Below are positions 23,595 through 34,960 of a DNA stretch of 64,000 nucleotides, piece after piece. The position numbers and the translations under genes were made by a program. Below the pieces are notes generated by a model that worked only from the letters and a program-made list of their open reading frames with translations, did not search any database and was not told the origin of the DNA. Source of the DNA: Sambucus nigra. Lineage: Eukaryota > Streptophyta > Magnoliopsida > Dipsacales > Adoxaceae. Each line of letters begins with the position of its first letter. Position 1 is the stretch's first letter. The DNA lies in contig OX422223.1 in the NCBI GenBank assembly GCA_949130495.1, positions 77,312,751-77,376,750 of the forward strand, in the 5' to 3' direction.

Positions 23595-24545
23595 TCATAT
23601 GTAATATTTATTTAAGTGATCAGCATTCCAAGGGTTCGAGAAAAGTTTTTCTTCAAGATTTTCTAGTCGGTAGGTACCCGAAACCACCTCATTAATGACC
23701 ATATAAGGACCATGCCGATTGGGATGGAGCTTATTGGTTTTTTGCCACGTCTTCTTGAGGACTAGGTCTCCCACAGCTATTGGCCTTGACTTTACTCTCT
23801 GATTGCAGAATATCACAGTTCTCTGCTAATAGGATGTCTTTCTTATCTCTGCATCCTCTCTTATTTCTTCAATCAAATAGAGATCAAGACTTCTTTCTTC
23901 CCCATTCCTCTGAGGGTCATATGTATGAACTCTATGAGTGGGAAGTCCTACCTCTGTTGGGATGACAGCCTCTGAGCCATAGGCTAACATAAAAGGAGGT
24001 TCTGTTATTGGTGTCCTCGTTGTCATCCTGTAGGCCCAAATCACAGCATATACCTCTTCTATCCATCTTCCTTTCGCCTCTTCTAGCCTTTTTTTTATCC
24101 CATCAAGGATTGTTCGATTTATGACCTTAGTTTGACCATTTACCTGGGGTCGGCTAGGGGAAGAGAAGAACTGTTTGATCCCCACTCTTTTACAGTACTT
24201 ATCCAATGAAATATTATTGAATTGGGTTCCATTTTCTGAGATGAGGGTATTTGAAAGACCATACCTGCATATGATGTTCTTCCAGATGAACAGGAAAGTG
24301 TTCCGCTCAGTAATCGTGATCATTGGATCGACCTCCACCCATTTGGAGAAATAATCAATTGCCATTATTAAGAACCGATAGTTATTTATAGCTCTTGGTA
24401 AGGGTCCTACTAAGTCAATGACCCATACTGCAAATGGCCAAGGGGAGCTGATAGAAGTAAGAGGTCGGTGTGGTTGATGAGGGATGGTGGAGAATCTCTG
24501 ACACTTATAACACTTCTTCACATACGCAGCTGCATCTTTGGCCAA
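23595..24545 (-). pseudogene. gypsy integrase, catalytic residues altered
   Basis: The frame 24,545-23,826 starts in the zinc-binding region (YVKKCYKCQRF). It has the core blocks WVIDLVGPLP, LISENGTQF and RPQVNGQTKVINRTI, then WAYRMTTRTPITEPPFMLAYG. The first catalytic Asp is present. The second acidic residue is Glu (GAA) in place of Asp in the usual 'S/T-D-NG.QF', and the third is Lys (AAG) in place of Glu in 'NGQ.E..N'. So the D,D-E triad is lost. The C-terminal part (23,816-23,595) keeps VGDLVLKK, HGPYMVINEV and NPWNADHLNKYY. Confidence 0.92.
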
Positions 24546-24696
24546 GGTTGACCACCATTACCCCTAAGTGATTATTCTCTTAGCCATTGGGCTTCCTCTT
24601 ATGTTACTTGAACAAGAGCCCTCATGAACATCATGTAATATGTGTGGAACCTCTTAAGGGTGGACACATTTGAGGAGAGGCAGTAGGAATCGCTTT

Positions 24697-25300
24697 TTAT
24701 AGAAGATATCCCCTATAATTGAGAATTTGGCAGCTCTGAACCTCAACTCTAAACTTTAACTCTGTCAGGTCTCCCTCTCTGATGTATCTGATAATAGGGT
24801 CCATCCATGAGGCTCCCATATCTAGATTTAGGCAGGGTCTAGCAACCTCTTCCTCTTTGATGGTTGGCTTGAGCAAAATCTTAACTATTACTGTTCTCCT
24901 TATGTCTTTCCTTGTTGTTGAGGCCAACCTCGTAAGTGCATCGACTCGGCTGTTGTCTAGCCGAGGAATCCTATTCATCTTTACTTCCTTGAAACTCTCT
25001 AGAATCGTTCTCACCCTCTTTAGGTATTTGTCCATACTTTCATCTTTGGTCTCATATACCCCGAGGATTTGGTTGGCGACCAACCTTAAGTCACTGTGGA
25101 CTAGGAGTTGGCCGACGCTAAGGGCTTTTTTCCAAAGAGAGACCTGCTATTAATGCCTCATACTCTGACTCATTATTGGAAGCTTTAAAGTTGAACCTCA
25201 ATGCATATTCAATATCGGTACCATCTGGTGCTGACACTATTAGCCCTTCTCCACTTACACTTTCACAAGACTACCCATCAATGAAAAGGTACCAAATGGT
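24697..25300 (-). pseudogene. Second (archaeal-type) RNase H of the Tat element, broken
   Basis: At about 25,285-25,120 the minus strand reads LFIDG, then GEGLIVSAPDGTDIEYALR, then FKASNNESEYEALIAGL. This is the second RNase H domain found after the usual one in Tat elements, where a 'YVDGAS...GSGAG' and 'ASNNEAEYEALLAGL' pattern is typical. It continues in frame 25,083-24,697 with VANQILGVYETKDESMDKYL and NRIPRLDNSRVDALTRLAS. A stop after FIDG and a frameshift near 25,110 inactivate it. Confidence 0.8.
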
Positions 25301-25479
25301 TGCATTTGAAGAGAAATGTCCCTCTGATAAGGTCCCTTGCTTGAAGAGGTATCTCTCTTCCTCATTCTCAACTATTCTTTGTCTGCCTTTTCTTAACTCA
25401 ACCTTGTTCGGATCTTGGAAGAAATTTTTTCCTGGTTCATCTGTAGCCTTTTGACTAATCTCAACCTCGGCCTCATCCT

Positions 25480-26160
25480 AGGTAAACTCTTCTACAAAGT
25501 TTGTGAGTGCTTTCCCCTTGATGGCAAGCTTGGGTTGATAAACAATATCATATTCCCCTTACTCGATTGCCCAGGTCATTAGTCATCCTGACTTCTCAGG
25601 CTTATGTAGGAACCGTCTGAGTGAGGAATCAGTGAGGACAACCATGGAGTGGGCTTGAAAGTATGGATTCATTTTCCTAGAAGCATGTATCAAAGCTTAT
25701 GCTAAATTTTCAATACGAGGGTACTTCTACTCGGACCCTTGGAGTTCCTTGCTAATGAAGTACACTGGTCTCTGCACTCCATCCTCTTCTCTTACTATCG
25801 CAGCACTAATGGCTGACTCTCAAACAACTAAATATAGATATAATTTCTCTCCCTGAATTGGCCAAGATAGGAGTAGAGGGGATCCGAGTTGGTACTTGAG
25901 CTCTTTAAAAACTTTGTCACATTCTTCACTCCATTCAAAGGATTTTTTAAGAATTTTAAAAAAAGGAAGGCACTTGTGTATAGCTCTTGAGACGAACCTG
26001 TTAAGTGTAGCAACTCGTCCGGTTAGCCTTTGAACATCTTTGATAGCTCTGGGTGTCTTTATTTCCAGTAAAGCCTTGATCTTCTCAGGGTTAGCCTCTA
26101 TTCCCCTTTGGTTGAAAATGAAGCCCCAAAACTTTCCTGCTCCTATTCGAAGACACATTT
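25480..26160 (-). pseudogene. gypsy reverse transcriptase connection and first RNase H, broken
   Basis: The frame 26,158-25,820 contains NPEKIKALLEIKTPRAIKDV, LTGRVATLNRFVSRA, LKKSFEWSEECDKVFKELK and a stop. After shifts, the RNase H reads VQRPVYFISKELQGSE and MVVLTDSSLRRFLHKPE (25,760-25,610). These are standard gypsy blocks between the RT active site and the second RNase H. Confidence 0.85.
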
Positions 26161-26199
26161 GGCCGGGTTGAACTTCATTATATATTTGTCCATAGTGTC

Positions 26200-26840
26200 A
26201 AAGGTTCTTTCAAGGTCGACCACATGATTATCGGCCTTCAGACTCTTCGTCAGCATGTCATCCATATAAACTTCCATGGACTAGCCTATCTGATCCTCGA
26301 AAATCTTATTTACAAGGCGTTCGTAAGTAGCACCTGCATTCTTCATCCCAAAGGGCATGTCCTTGTAGCAATAGGCCCTATTGTCTGTGATGAATGTTGT
26401 CTTCTCTGAGTCTTTCGAATTCATGAAGATCTGATTATACCTGGAATATGCATCCATCAAGGTCATGAGCTCTTGTCCTACTGTTACATCCAACATCTGA
26501 TCAATACGAGGCAGGGGAAACTATCTTTTAGGCAAAACTTGTTTAAATCAGTGAAGTCTACACACATCCTCCATTTTCCATTACTCTTGGGTACTATGAT
26601 AGTGTTAAATAACCACTCAGGATATATTACGTCTTTGATGAACTTGGACTTTTCAAGCTTTCTAACCTCATCTCCGATGACATCATACTTATCTTTTGAG
26701 TATACTCTTCCTTTTTGCTTGATGGGCCTGGCATCTTCTACCACATTGATCTTATGGCACATAATCTCAGGATCAATACCTGGAATGTCAGCATGGCTCC
26801 AGGAAAAAATACTTTGTCTCTTCCTTAACAGCTCCACCAG
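26200..26840 (-). pseudogene. gypsy reverse transcriptase, broken
   Basis: The frame 26,837-26,484 contains INVVEDARPIKQKGRVYSKD, VIYPEWLFNTIIVPKSNGKW and RMCVDFTDLNKFCLKDSFP. A frameshift near 26,490 leads to 26,496-26,281 with LTLMDAYSRYNQIFM and CYKDMPFGMKNAGATYERLVN. The polymerase box is YMDD (minus strand, within 26,254-26,280) where YVDD is usual. The order and motifs are those of Ty3/gypsy RT. Confidence 0.92.
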
Positions 26841-27069
26841 TTTCTCCTTGATCTTAGGACTTAGGGCTTTGCCTATTTGGATGGGTTTTTTCGGCTCGTC
26901 CTCATTGAGGACGATGGATTCTACCTCCTCTGCGGCCTCTCCTTTTTTTTATCTTTGTTTCATCTCTAGGATCAAGTGTGTCGATGTTGTACGTGGTTGT
27001 TGCCCTCTTATGAGCCTCTCTCTCTTCTGAAGAATTGAAGTTGCATTCACGTGTCGATGTTTGGTCACC

Positions 27070-27435
27070 TTACACTTCCCCTACTCTATATGGAGTTAGG
27101 AATTTTAGCAATTGGTGGTCCGTTGAAGGCACGACCTTAAATTCCTTGAGGGCTACTCGTCCTATGATGAGGTTGTAGGCTAAGAAGACGTTTTTATCCT
27201 TTACAAAGAAATTGATTTTTTTGGTCAACCTATTTGTCCACGCATATCCCATTCTTACATCTATTTCATACATACCCAATGGGTGAACCTTTTCTCCTCT
27301 GAATCCAATCAAGGGATGATGATAAGGGATAAGCCTAGCTCTGCTGAGGCCGAGGCTCTTGAAATAAGGCCACAATATAATGTCTGCAGAACTTCCCCCA
27401 TCAACAAGTATCCTTTGAATTTCACACCCATGCAC
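27070..27435 (-). pseudogene. gypsy aspartic protease
   Basis: This 121-residue frame reads QRILVDGGSSADIILWPYFKS, the Tat-type protease in which the active site is V-D-G-G-S-S-A-D. It is followed by LIGFRGEKVHPLG, then FFVKD and YNLIIGRVALKEF near the C-terminus. The active-site Asp is present. The frame is open here, but its upstream and downstream partners in the polyprotein are out of frame or stopped. Confidence 0.85.
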
Positions 27436-27489
27436 CCTTGTGGTGATTACCAGAGGGTCATCGTGAGGATCTAAGATACCTTTAAAATC

Positions 27490-29540
27490 AAGTCATGAGA
27501 AGCCAACTCTGAGCGTGTCCATATCTACCTTCTTTCTCTTCTCATGTTTAACCTCTGTAGAGCCTAAGTTCATAACCTCGGCCTTAGTCACTGCTTTGGC
27601 CTCTGCCACATGAGCCCTGCGATTAGCTACCTCTGAGATACCCCGTGTTAGTCCTCCACAAATAGTGTTCACATCGAAAGAGATCATACTGACCTTGTTC
27701 ACTCGAACATTGTTATCTTTTGGTGGGAGGTCAGACTCATCATCATCATCATCTGAGTCCTCAACTCTTCTGGTAGGGGCATCTTCTCGACATCTGTCAT
27801 TTCTCTTCTTTTTAGGGTATTCTCTTCCCCCCTTAGGATCTTTAACATCCATGTATTTTCTAAGCTTTCCATACTTTAACATTTTCTCAATCTCATCATT
27901 TAGGGAGAAACACTTGTCAGTTAGAAGGCCATGATCTTGATGGAACTCGCACAATAGATTCTTGTTCCTCTTATGTGGAGGAACCTTCATCTTCTCTGGC
28001 TATCTCGGGGATCTATCATTCTTTATTTCATTAAGGATGTGTTCACAGCTCATAGTTGGAGGAGTGTAGTGTGCAAACTTATCGTCTGCAACCATCTTCT
28101 TTCCAACCTTCTTCCTTTAAAATTTCCCACTGCTACTTCCATTCTCATCCTCCTACTTTGCGGCCATTGCTTCTTCTGATTTCATGACCTTTTCGTCTAT
28201 TGCTAACATCTCGTCCATAGACTTAGGAGGGTCTTCAGTAATCTTATAGAGTAACTTTATCTTCTGAAGCCCTCCTATAAGGGATGTCATGGCTATACTC
28301 TCTTCATAATCTTCAACCTCCAACTTTTCCTTGTTGAACCTCGCGATGTAGTCTCTGAGGATTTCATTCATGCCTTGCTTTACCTAGAGTATATGGATTG
28401 TCTTCTTTTGAGGTCTTACCCCAAAATAGAAGTTATGTACAAATTGGTCGGCCAAACCCTTAAAGCTCTCAACATAATTTTTAGGAAAAGAAGTGAATTA
28501 GATATGTGCATCCCCTGTCAAAGTACTTGAGAAAGCTCGGCACCTCATCTCATCAGGGATGGAATAAATGTCTGTTGTAGATTGATACATTTCAATATGA
28601 TGTATTGGGTTGGTACTTCCATCGTACTTGGAAGACACCATTCATGGTTTAAATTTGGCAAGGGTTGGGAAGTTGACGATCCTTTCCACAAATGGTGAGC
28701 CCTCTGAATACCCCTTCTGTAATGGTTTTCGGCTTTTTATGGGGTTTCCTATCTTCTCTTTCAACCTTTTAATGGAGTCATTCCATGGTCTAGCAATGAC
28801 GGACTATCCGAGGTTATCCCTAGCCACCTCCAACGGGTGAACCGAGGGTTCCCCAGCTGCAGTAAAACATCGAATGTTGACCTCTTCCTAGCCACAGTCT
28901 CGTCCATGTGGGGGTCGGCCATGATAAGGACGCTGATCATCACCTTGCCTTCGCGAGCCAGCTATGCTTCTTAACCTGGATATCCTCTGCCTCAGATTAT
29001 TAACTAGGTCGAGACTTTCAAAGCTCGACCCTCTACTTAAGCGATCAAAAGTCGACCCTCTTTGTTATGAATCACCATTTCATCTTTCACAATGACCTTG
29101 GCTCTGCTATATAGGATGTACTATGTTGTTTGAGACCTCATACGAATCCCAACAGTCTTCTGGAGCATCCTCTGCCTTAATTTCATCGTACCAATCCTCA
29201 GGGCAAGGGTTTCCTTACCTCCCTAAGCGTAAACTCCTAGGGTCAGCAACATCCCTCCTCCTTTGAGGAGTAGGTTGGTCTTTTCTCGGCGCCTGGGTGG
29301 TCCCCTGGCCTCAGGATGTGGTTGTGAATCCGCCGGAGTAATCATCTCCGGTGAGACCCCAGGTGGTCTTATTATATTCTGGCTTAACTGGGCAAATTTC
29401 TCCTGCATCGCTTACTGAGTTGCAGCCGAGGACTTCAAGGCTGTTACCACCTGAGCCATCTTGGACCGGGGTGGTACCTAGCTGTAACTAGGTCCTCTAA
29501 CACCAGATGGCGGAGGAGGTGGTGGTAATTCTGGTGCCAT
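27490..29540 (-). pseudogene. gypsy (Tat) gag, broken
   Basis: A start at 29,540 gives MAPELPPPPPPSG, then a stop about 20 codons in. Retrotransposon-gag domain pieces follow at about 28,650-28,150: YDGSTNPIHHIEMYQS, CRAFSSTLTGDAHI, then MNEILRDYIARFNKEKLEVED (28,371 on). The frame 27,990-27,493 has the lineage motif CEFHQDHGLLTDKCFSL, a zinc-binding-like C-x-FH-x-DHG-x(5)-C, followed by an Asp/Arg-rich linker. Several stops and shifts break it. Gag begins about 150 bp inside the primer site. Confidence 0.85.
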
Positions 29541-29688
29541 TTGATAAGACTAGAGAGCTTGCAATGAAAATATTAGAGATCTTGATACCGTAAACAACCT
29601 CTTTCATTGGTGACACAGCTTCACGCGAAGGGTGAGGCTTGGTTCACCACTAGAGTCTCCGGTGAGGTTAAGAAGCAAAATATCCTTT

Positions 29689-29708
29689 CGTTCCCACAAA
29701 CGATGCCA
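29689..29708 (-). promoter_or_regulatory. gypsy (Tat) primer binding site
   Basis: In element orientation this reads TGGCATCGTTTGTGGGAACG, three bases inside the 5' LTR end. It resembles the TGGCGCCGT(C/T)TGTGGGAA primer sites seen in Tat elements. The matching tRNA cannot be named from sequence alone. Confidence 0.7.
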
Positions 29709-29711
29709 AAA

Positions 29712-29788
29712 TGATGATGCTAGAAACAGCACCACCAGGTAAGGTGTTGACAAGCTCAAACTAGTGATAACAATGGCAACACAAGAGT

Positions 29789-29825
<37 letters not shown>

Positions 29826-30160
29826 ATAATGATATGAGGAGAAGAGGAGAGACACCAGTATATATAAGTGGTTCATCCTATCTGGCCTACATCCACTGTG
29901 AGTGTGGGAGTAACCACTAGATAAAGGCACTAATGGACATATATATAATCTCTCAAGCTTTTTCTCTCTACTGATCAAACCAACAGAGTTTCATCTAGGG
30001 TTGCTAATTATGATCCTTTATAAGGTAAAGGAAGACCTCTATATATAGTGCTTGAGGTGTGTAATGTACCCCCCAAGCATACAATGAGAACGTGTATGAG
30101 TATCGAACCAGTGTAATGATGACACCTGGCTGATCTTATGTAGATAATGATGACCATAAT
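29712..30160 (-). repeat. gypsy (Tat) 5' LTR, inner half
   Basis: Aligns with 18,536-18,950 of the 3' LTR. It is expanded by a (TA)n run at about 29,795-29,820. It stops abruptly at 30,160 after GACCATAAT, where the Sirevirus-like element is inserted, and resumes at 36,680. Confidence 0.9.
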
Positions 30161-31832
30161 TGAAAACGTGAGGCTTTCTAAATCAATGGACTGAAGGCCC
30201 CCAATTTTAAAATCTTCCTAATTAATATAAAATATGTCCTTTCGTAAAGATGTATGCGGAAGTGAGATGGTTCACAAAAATACCAAATTTTAGCAAGTTC
30301 TAAACTAAAATTACACCAAGTGAAATAAGATGAAACACACACACACACTTTAAATTTCACTTAAACCAAATTAATTCACTTCAAGTCCTAGAAATTTGCC
30401 TAAGTCATATTTCCAATATTACCAAGTTAGGCTAAACCAATTTTATCAAATTAAGTAATTGACTAGAAATAAGTTAATTAAACATTACCCAATATTAATT
30501 TGCACCAAATTAAACAAGTAGTGATTAAAACCAAATTTTATCTTTTTGCCTAAGCATGAGTTCTAGGTCATTTTGCAAGATAAAATAAACAATGAATGAC
30601 TACGCCGCGATGTACGAGGAAAAACCCACAACGGAAAAAAACCTCGGACGACCCTAGCCTTAAGTCCACTAAGTATGGTTTTACAATTACAAGACAGATG
30701 ACTTACTTCCTCGACTCGAACCCTTTAAAGCCTTGATGCGACTTCTTGTAAACACCTTCGCCTATTATACAACCCCGAAGCTCCACCAGAATCTTGGACT
30801 TCACCAATGAGATAATAGGTACACTGTCAACCACACATAGTGCCTTTCACCATGTGAGAATGCCATAACAAAACAATGGACTTCTTCTTTTAGGGATGTA
30901 GAAGCAAATCCAAACTTATCTTCTTCAAATGTAGAGATAAACCGGTGCCAAATAATCCTAACGAGATATTTATATGGAAGCTTGGAATAAAAAAACTATG
31001 GGTGTGAAAACATAAGTGTGTTAAGGATTTTTCTTTGAAAAAATGAACACTCAAACATGAACTTTTTCTTTTATGAATTTTTCTCTCAAACACTCTCTTA
31101 GAGGTTGTAGGATATGAAAAAGTTGAAAAGAAAAAGTTGGTTTCCTCACTTAATTAATCAGGTAAAAAGTTAGTGGGAAAGTGGGAAAAAACTGCCAATT
31201 AACTGTTCCCGCCAAAACTCGTTTGAACGAGATTTTCGTTTGAACGAAGTCTCGTTCGAACGAGCCTTATAACAAAGTTCCAGTGTGAACTCGTTAGAAA
31301 TCTTGCTAGAATTCTCCTTCGAACAACCTTCTCGTTAAAGATCCTTTAAATATTTTTGGCTAAAATAGAATTTTCCCCATCCTCTAAATTTCCTATTTTC
31401 GATGGTTCTAATTACGCGTACTGGAAAGCGGGAATGAAATCGGCACAAAAATATATCGATGAGAGGGTTTGGTTACCTGTAGTTAACGGGTGGTCCCCAC
31501 CAACACATTTAGTAGATAATGAACGTGTTCCTAAACCGGACGATATATGGAGTGATAGAGAATTTAAACTTTCAAATTTTAATTCTCGAGGTTTAAATGC
31601 CTTGTTTAGCTTTGTCACACCGGATGAATTCCGACAATTCGAACGATGTTCTAGTGGCCTATAGGGTAACTCATTGGCAAACTCGTTCGAACGACATTCT
31701 CCTTCGAATGACAATATCGAACGAAATGCCAGAAAGCTGAAAATTCTATTTTTAGCCCAGAAACTTTATTTGAAAGTTTTAAAGAAACTTTCTGAAAATA
31801 AATAAAGTACACCCAATAAAAATTGTTTCAAG

Positions 31833-31906
<74 letters not shown>

Positions 31907-32135
31907 AAAATGCATTCATACCTCGGGAGCAATTGGAACTATGTTAGTGACATAGAAACAAGGCACTTGAAACACGACATTTGATGAAGCTTTATACTCT
32001 TAACCGCTACGTCTTCAACTAAACACATCATAGGCTTGAATAGGTACATTGAACACTATCCTATGACATAATTTTTTTTGTCTGGAATTGAGCCAAAACA
32101 ACATTGAGACTTAATTGGAGAATTGTGTCCTTACA
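30161..32135 (-). repeat. Sirevirus-like 3' LTR, enlarged by a foreign gag fragment
   Basis: 1,975 bp against 1,673 bp for its partner. The extra ~300 bp is the insertion at about 31,334-31,640. CGTTCGAACG palindromes occur at about 31,215-31,262 and 31,680-31,735. A pure (TA)n run occupies about 31,838-31,903. Confidence 0.88.
31334..31664 (+). pseudogene. Captured copia gag N-terminal fragment inside an LTR
   Basis: The plus-strand frame contains FPIFDGSNYAYWKAGMKS, then IDERVWLPVVNGWSPPTH and FNSRGLNALFSFVTPDEF. This is the N-terminal DUF4219/UBN2 region of a Sirevirus-type copia gag. It opens without an ATG and runs antisense to the LTR that holds it. The partner LTR (36,118-36,150) and the solo LTR at 44,305 lack it. 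The join lies inside a CTCGTT|CGAACGA palindrome, so it is an insertion and not part of the LTR. It codes for at most about 100 residues and has no initiator. It is a captured gag piece, and whether it is expressed is unknown. Confidence 0.75.
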
Positions 32136-32490
32136 AATCTCCCCCTTTGGCTATTCTGGGACGAAAACCAACAGAAAATCCTAAAGGGGCCATCAGGCTC
32201 TACTAGACTCAAAACATCCCACTCAATACTTGACACAAGACCCAAGGATCAATATCTTTGCCGAAGATGAAAGTTGCCATTAAGAATAATTCTTGCACAC
32301 TTAAGCAAACTATCAAACACATAGGGAATATAAAAATATATAATGAATTTAAAATAAATACTCCCCCTAAATTAATTCTCCCCTTTATCAACTGTGATCT
32401 ACCTAAGAAGGTCGCGACTCCCCCTAAGTTAAATCTCCCAAACTAACTTACGATTATAATAGGATTAGATATCATTTCTCCCCCTTTTTG
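32136..32490 (-). promoter_or_regulatory. Multiple polypurine tracts next to the Sirevirus-like 3' LTR
   Basis: The tract beside the LTR is ATCTCCCCCTTT on the plus strand (32,138-32,149). Further CTCCCCCT or CTCCCCTT copies lie at about 32,361-32,368, 32,378-32,386, 32,419-32,426 and 32,478-32,486. Repeated polypurine tracts upstream of the 3' LTR are a reported Sirevirus trait. Confidence 0.65.
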
Positions 32491-34020
32491 TTCAGGAATA
32501 GACAAAGGCTATTAACTAATTTAGACATGATAAAGCATAAGGTGATAAGAATATTTAAAGCATATGGGAAACAAAATCCTAACTAATCCATACAAGAATA
32601 AAGAATACCAACTAAGATGTAGGAAGTCGATACCAATATGATACATAAAGTATTAAGCATGTGATATCAACAAGAATGCACCAAGATAGATACCAAAAAT
32701 AGAGTAAAGCATAAATGAACTAGCTATCAAGGCAAATACTTTAAAACAAAAAATATCAAATATATGTATACATAATATATACCAAAAAGACACGAGTACA
32801 CATATATAGATATAAACAACAAAATGGCACAAACAAAATATAATATGCGTCTTTTACACTCGTATGGCAAAAATGTGTCATATGGAAACGAAAGTGTAGT
32901 GGTATGAACTAATAACAATTAAATTTAGACCCAAACACTTAAAACATGTTCATAGAGTTCTCAAGTGATTACAAACTTTATCACATTTGAATATAACCTC
33001 ATGTGATAATATAGATTGAACTCAATGAACAAGCATACACAATGCACAGAAGCCTAAACTTTCGATGATTTTACAAACCAAATAGAGTCATGACAATGAA
33101 AGGACAACTAGGATAAATGGACATTGTGCAAACCGTTGATATACCATCCAATCTCCCTCAATGAGCATATATATTGTTTTTCTTTTGAATGAATATATCA
33201 AATAAACATAGGCCTTGGAAATGATTTTTCTTTTTAATGCCATTTTTCTATTTTTAGGCCTTTGGACCACGTATTTCTTTTAGGTCCAAACAAACGGTGG
33301 CTTATTATCACAAAGGATAAAAATTCCTTTCGGAGCCCTTCCTTGTGCACATTCATATATATATTTTTTATATCACATAAATCTCACGTGCAACGGATTT
33401 TGACATGCACTAGTCCTCCTAGATCACAAATATGTAGATGACTGGATTGGTAGGAGAACACCTCAAAAAGCTCAAATATACATATGAAGTTAAATTTCAA
33501 AAGAGCTCGTGCATGTGTGAATTGAGGCATATAAAAATAGAATCCATTTAAGGAACACGAACTCCAACTACTCCATCAAAGCATGGTAAAGAACATAATA
33601 AGGATTGACAATCTAAACCAAAAGTTCTAGCCACATGGGAACTTAAAACATGGGATTCAAACACACGTATATGCCACATAAAGTGTGTCAAACTAAAATA
33701 CACATAAAAAAATATTTTTGAGTTTTTGGCAATTTTTAACCAAAAAAAATATTTACTCAAAAGACACATAAAAATCATATGTATTTTTCATTAAGCCTTA
33801 AATTACTAAAAAGGTAAAACACAAATGATAAACAAAAATCTTTTTGTATTTTATATTTAATGCAAATCAAAAGAAATATAATACAAAATATAAACAAGTG
33901 ATGATTTCTAGCATGAGATATGAAATAAAGCAATGACTATAAAATGACTAAACATGCATACACCTAGCGATGATATATAATTTGAATCACAAAAAGCTAG
34001 AGTATGCAAACAAAACTAAC
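32491..34020. other. Non-coding interior of the Sirevirus-like element
   Basis: AT-rich DNA where protease, integrase, RT and RNase H would be expected. Only short frames exist on either strand, and none resembles pol. The element must have depended on another copy for its enzymes. Confidence 0.6.
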
Positions 34021-34029
34021 ACATTCAAC

Positions 34030-34876
34030 CTTTAAATTTAGCAAGGGAGGTTCCATGTGAAAGCAAATGAGAATCAACAAATCTAATATCTAGCGCGTCT
34101 AAAAATGATTTTCTAACCCATATAGATGTATATTTAAAATGATGGGATTTGAGAACTAATGAAATGCTAGACATACACTTCCTAGGAATTCTTTTAAGAT
34201 CAAAACAAAATGACCTAAGGTGACTTTTCCTACCCCAATGTAAGCATGTGAAAAGACGAGGAATGATACCTAAGGTGTGACCTTTTCTAAAGTCCTTGGA
34301 TAAAGTTGACCCTCTAAAACAAATAATGGTCTTTGCTTTAACAACTAAAGTATTTTAACAAGATGAGCTAGAACCATTACAACTACTACTCGATTCTTGA
34401 AATATATTTTTCATTTTTAAAATTTTGAACTCAAGTAATAAATTAGACTCCTCAAATTTACGGGACTCTTTCTTTAAATTTTTAATCACACCTAGAAGGT
34501 TATCACGCTCCCCCTCAATGTGAGCAAACTTGTCCCTAAAAGTCTTTTCTTGACAATCAATCTCTTTCTTGGACATTTCTAAAATATTAAAATTGTAATT
34601 TATGTCCATGAGCTTTTCACGAAAAATATCTTTTTGAAATAAGGAGATTTGCAAAAACCCAACTTTAGCTTTAAAACAAGAATTTTTATTTTCAAGAAAT
34701 TTAATTCTTTTTGCAAATCTCAAATTTAATTCTCTTAATTTTTCATTACACTTATTAAGCCCATTAAATTCCTTTCGAATAGAAAAAAGTTCATTATGAT
34801 TAGAAATGGATAAATTATCATTAAGACGTCCCATCGAGAGATATAAAAAAATGAGAGTGAGAAAAAATTGAACCAC
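34030..34876 (-). pseudogene. Sirevirus-like gag C-terminal region with coiled coil and damaged zinc knuckle
   Basis: The frame 34,876-34,355 gives up to 173 residues, more likely starting at the internal MGRLNDNLS. It is rich in Leu/Glu/Lys heptad-like segments (for example NEKLRELNLRFAKRIKFLEN) and ends in Ser/Cys repeats. After one TAA stop (34,355) the same frame continues open to about 34,030. It contains CLHWGRKSHLRSFC, which fits the CCHC knuckle C-x2-C-x4-H-x4-C except that the second Cys is Trp, then HHFKYTSIWVRKS. It begins about 80 bp after the primer site. The N-terminal gag domain is absent here, whereas a homologous N-terminal piece sits antisense at 31,356. Confidence 0.7.
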
Positions 34877-34941
34877 CTAAAAGTACAAGGAGAACAAAAT
34901 TATAAAATCCGAAAGAAGAATCTTTGACGCACTAAATTAGC

Positions 34942-34960
34942 GCTCCAGCTCTGATACCAA
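34942..34960 (-). promoter_or_regulatory. Sirevirus-like primer binding site (tRNA-Met type)
   Basis: In element orientation TTGGTATCAGAGCTGGAGC directly follows the 5' LTR end (CATTTCACA). The TGGTATCAGAGC core matches initiator tRNA-Met. Confidence 0.88.

Noticed and set aside
26473..27030. 185-residue plus-strand frame
   Set aside because: It is the complement of the gypsy reverse transcriptase region and has no recognisable domain of its own.
30890..31093. 67-residue minus-strand frame, repeated at 35,626-35,892
   Set aside because: Its duplication is explained by the two LTRs. It has no domain similarity and the solo LTR version is disrupted.
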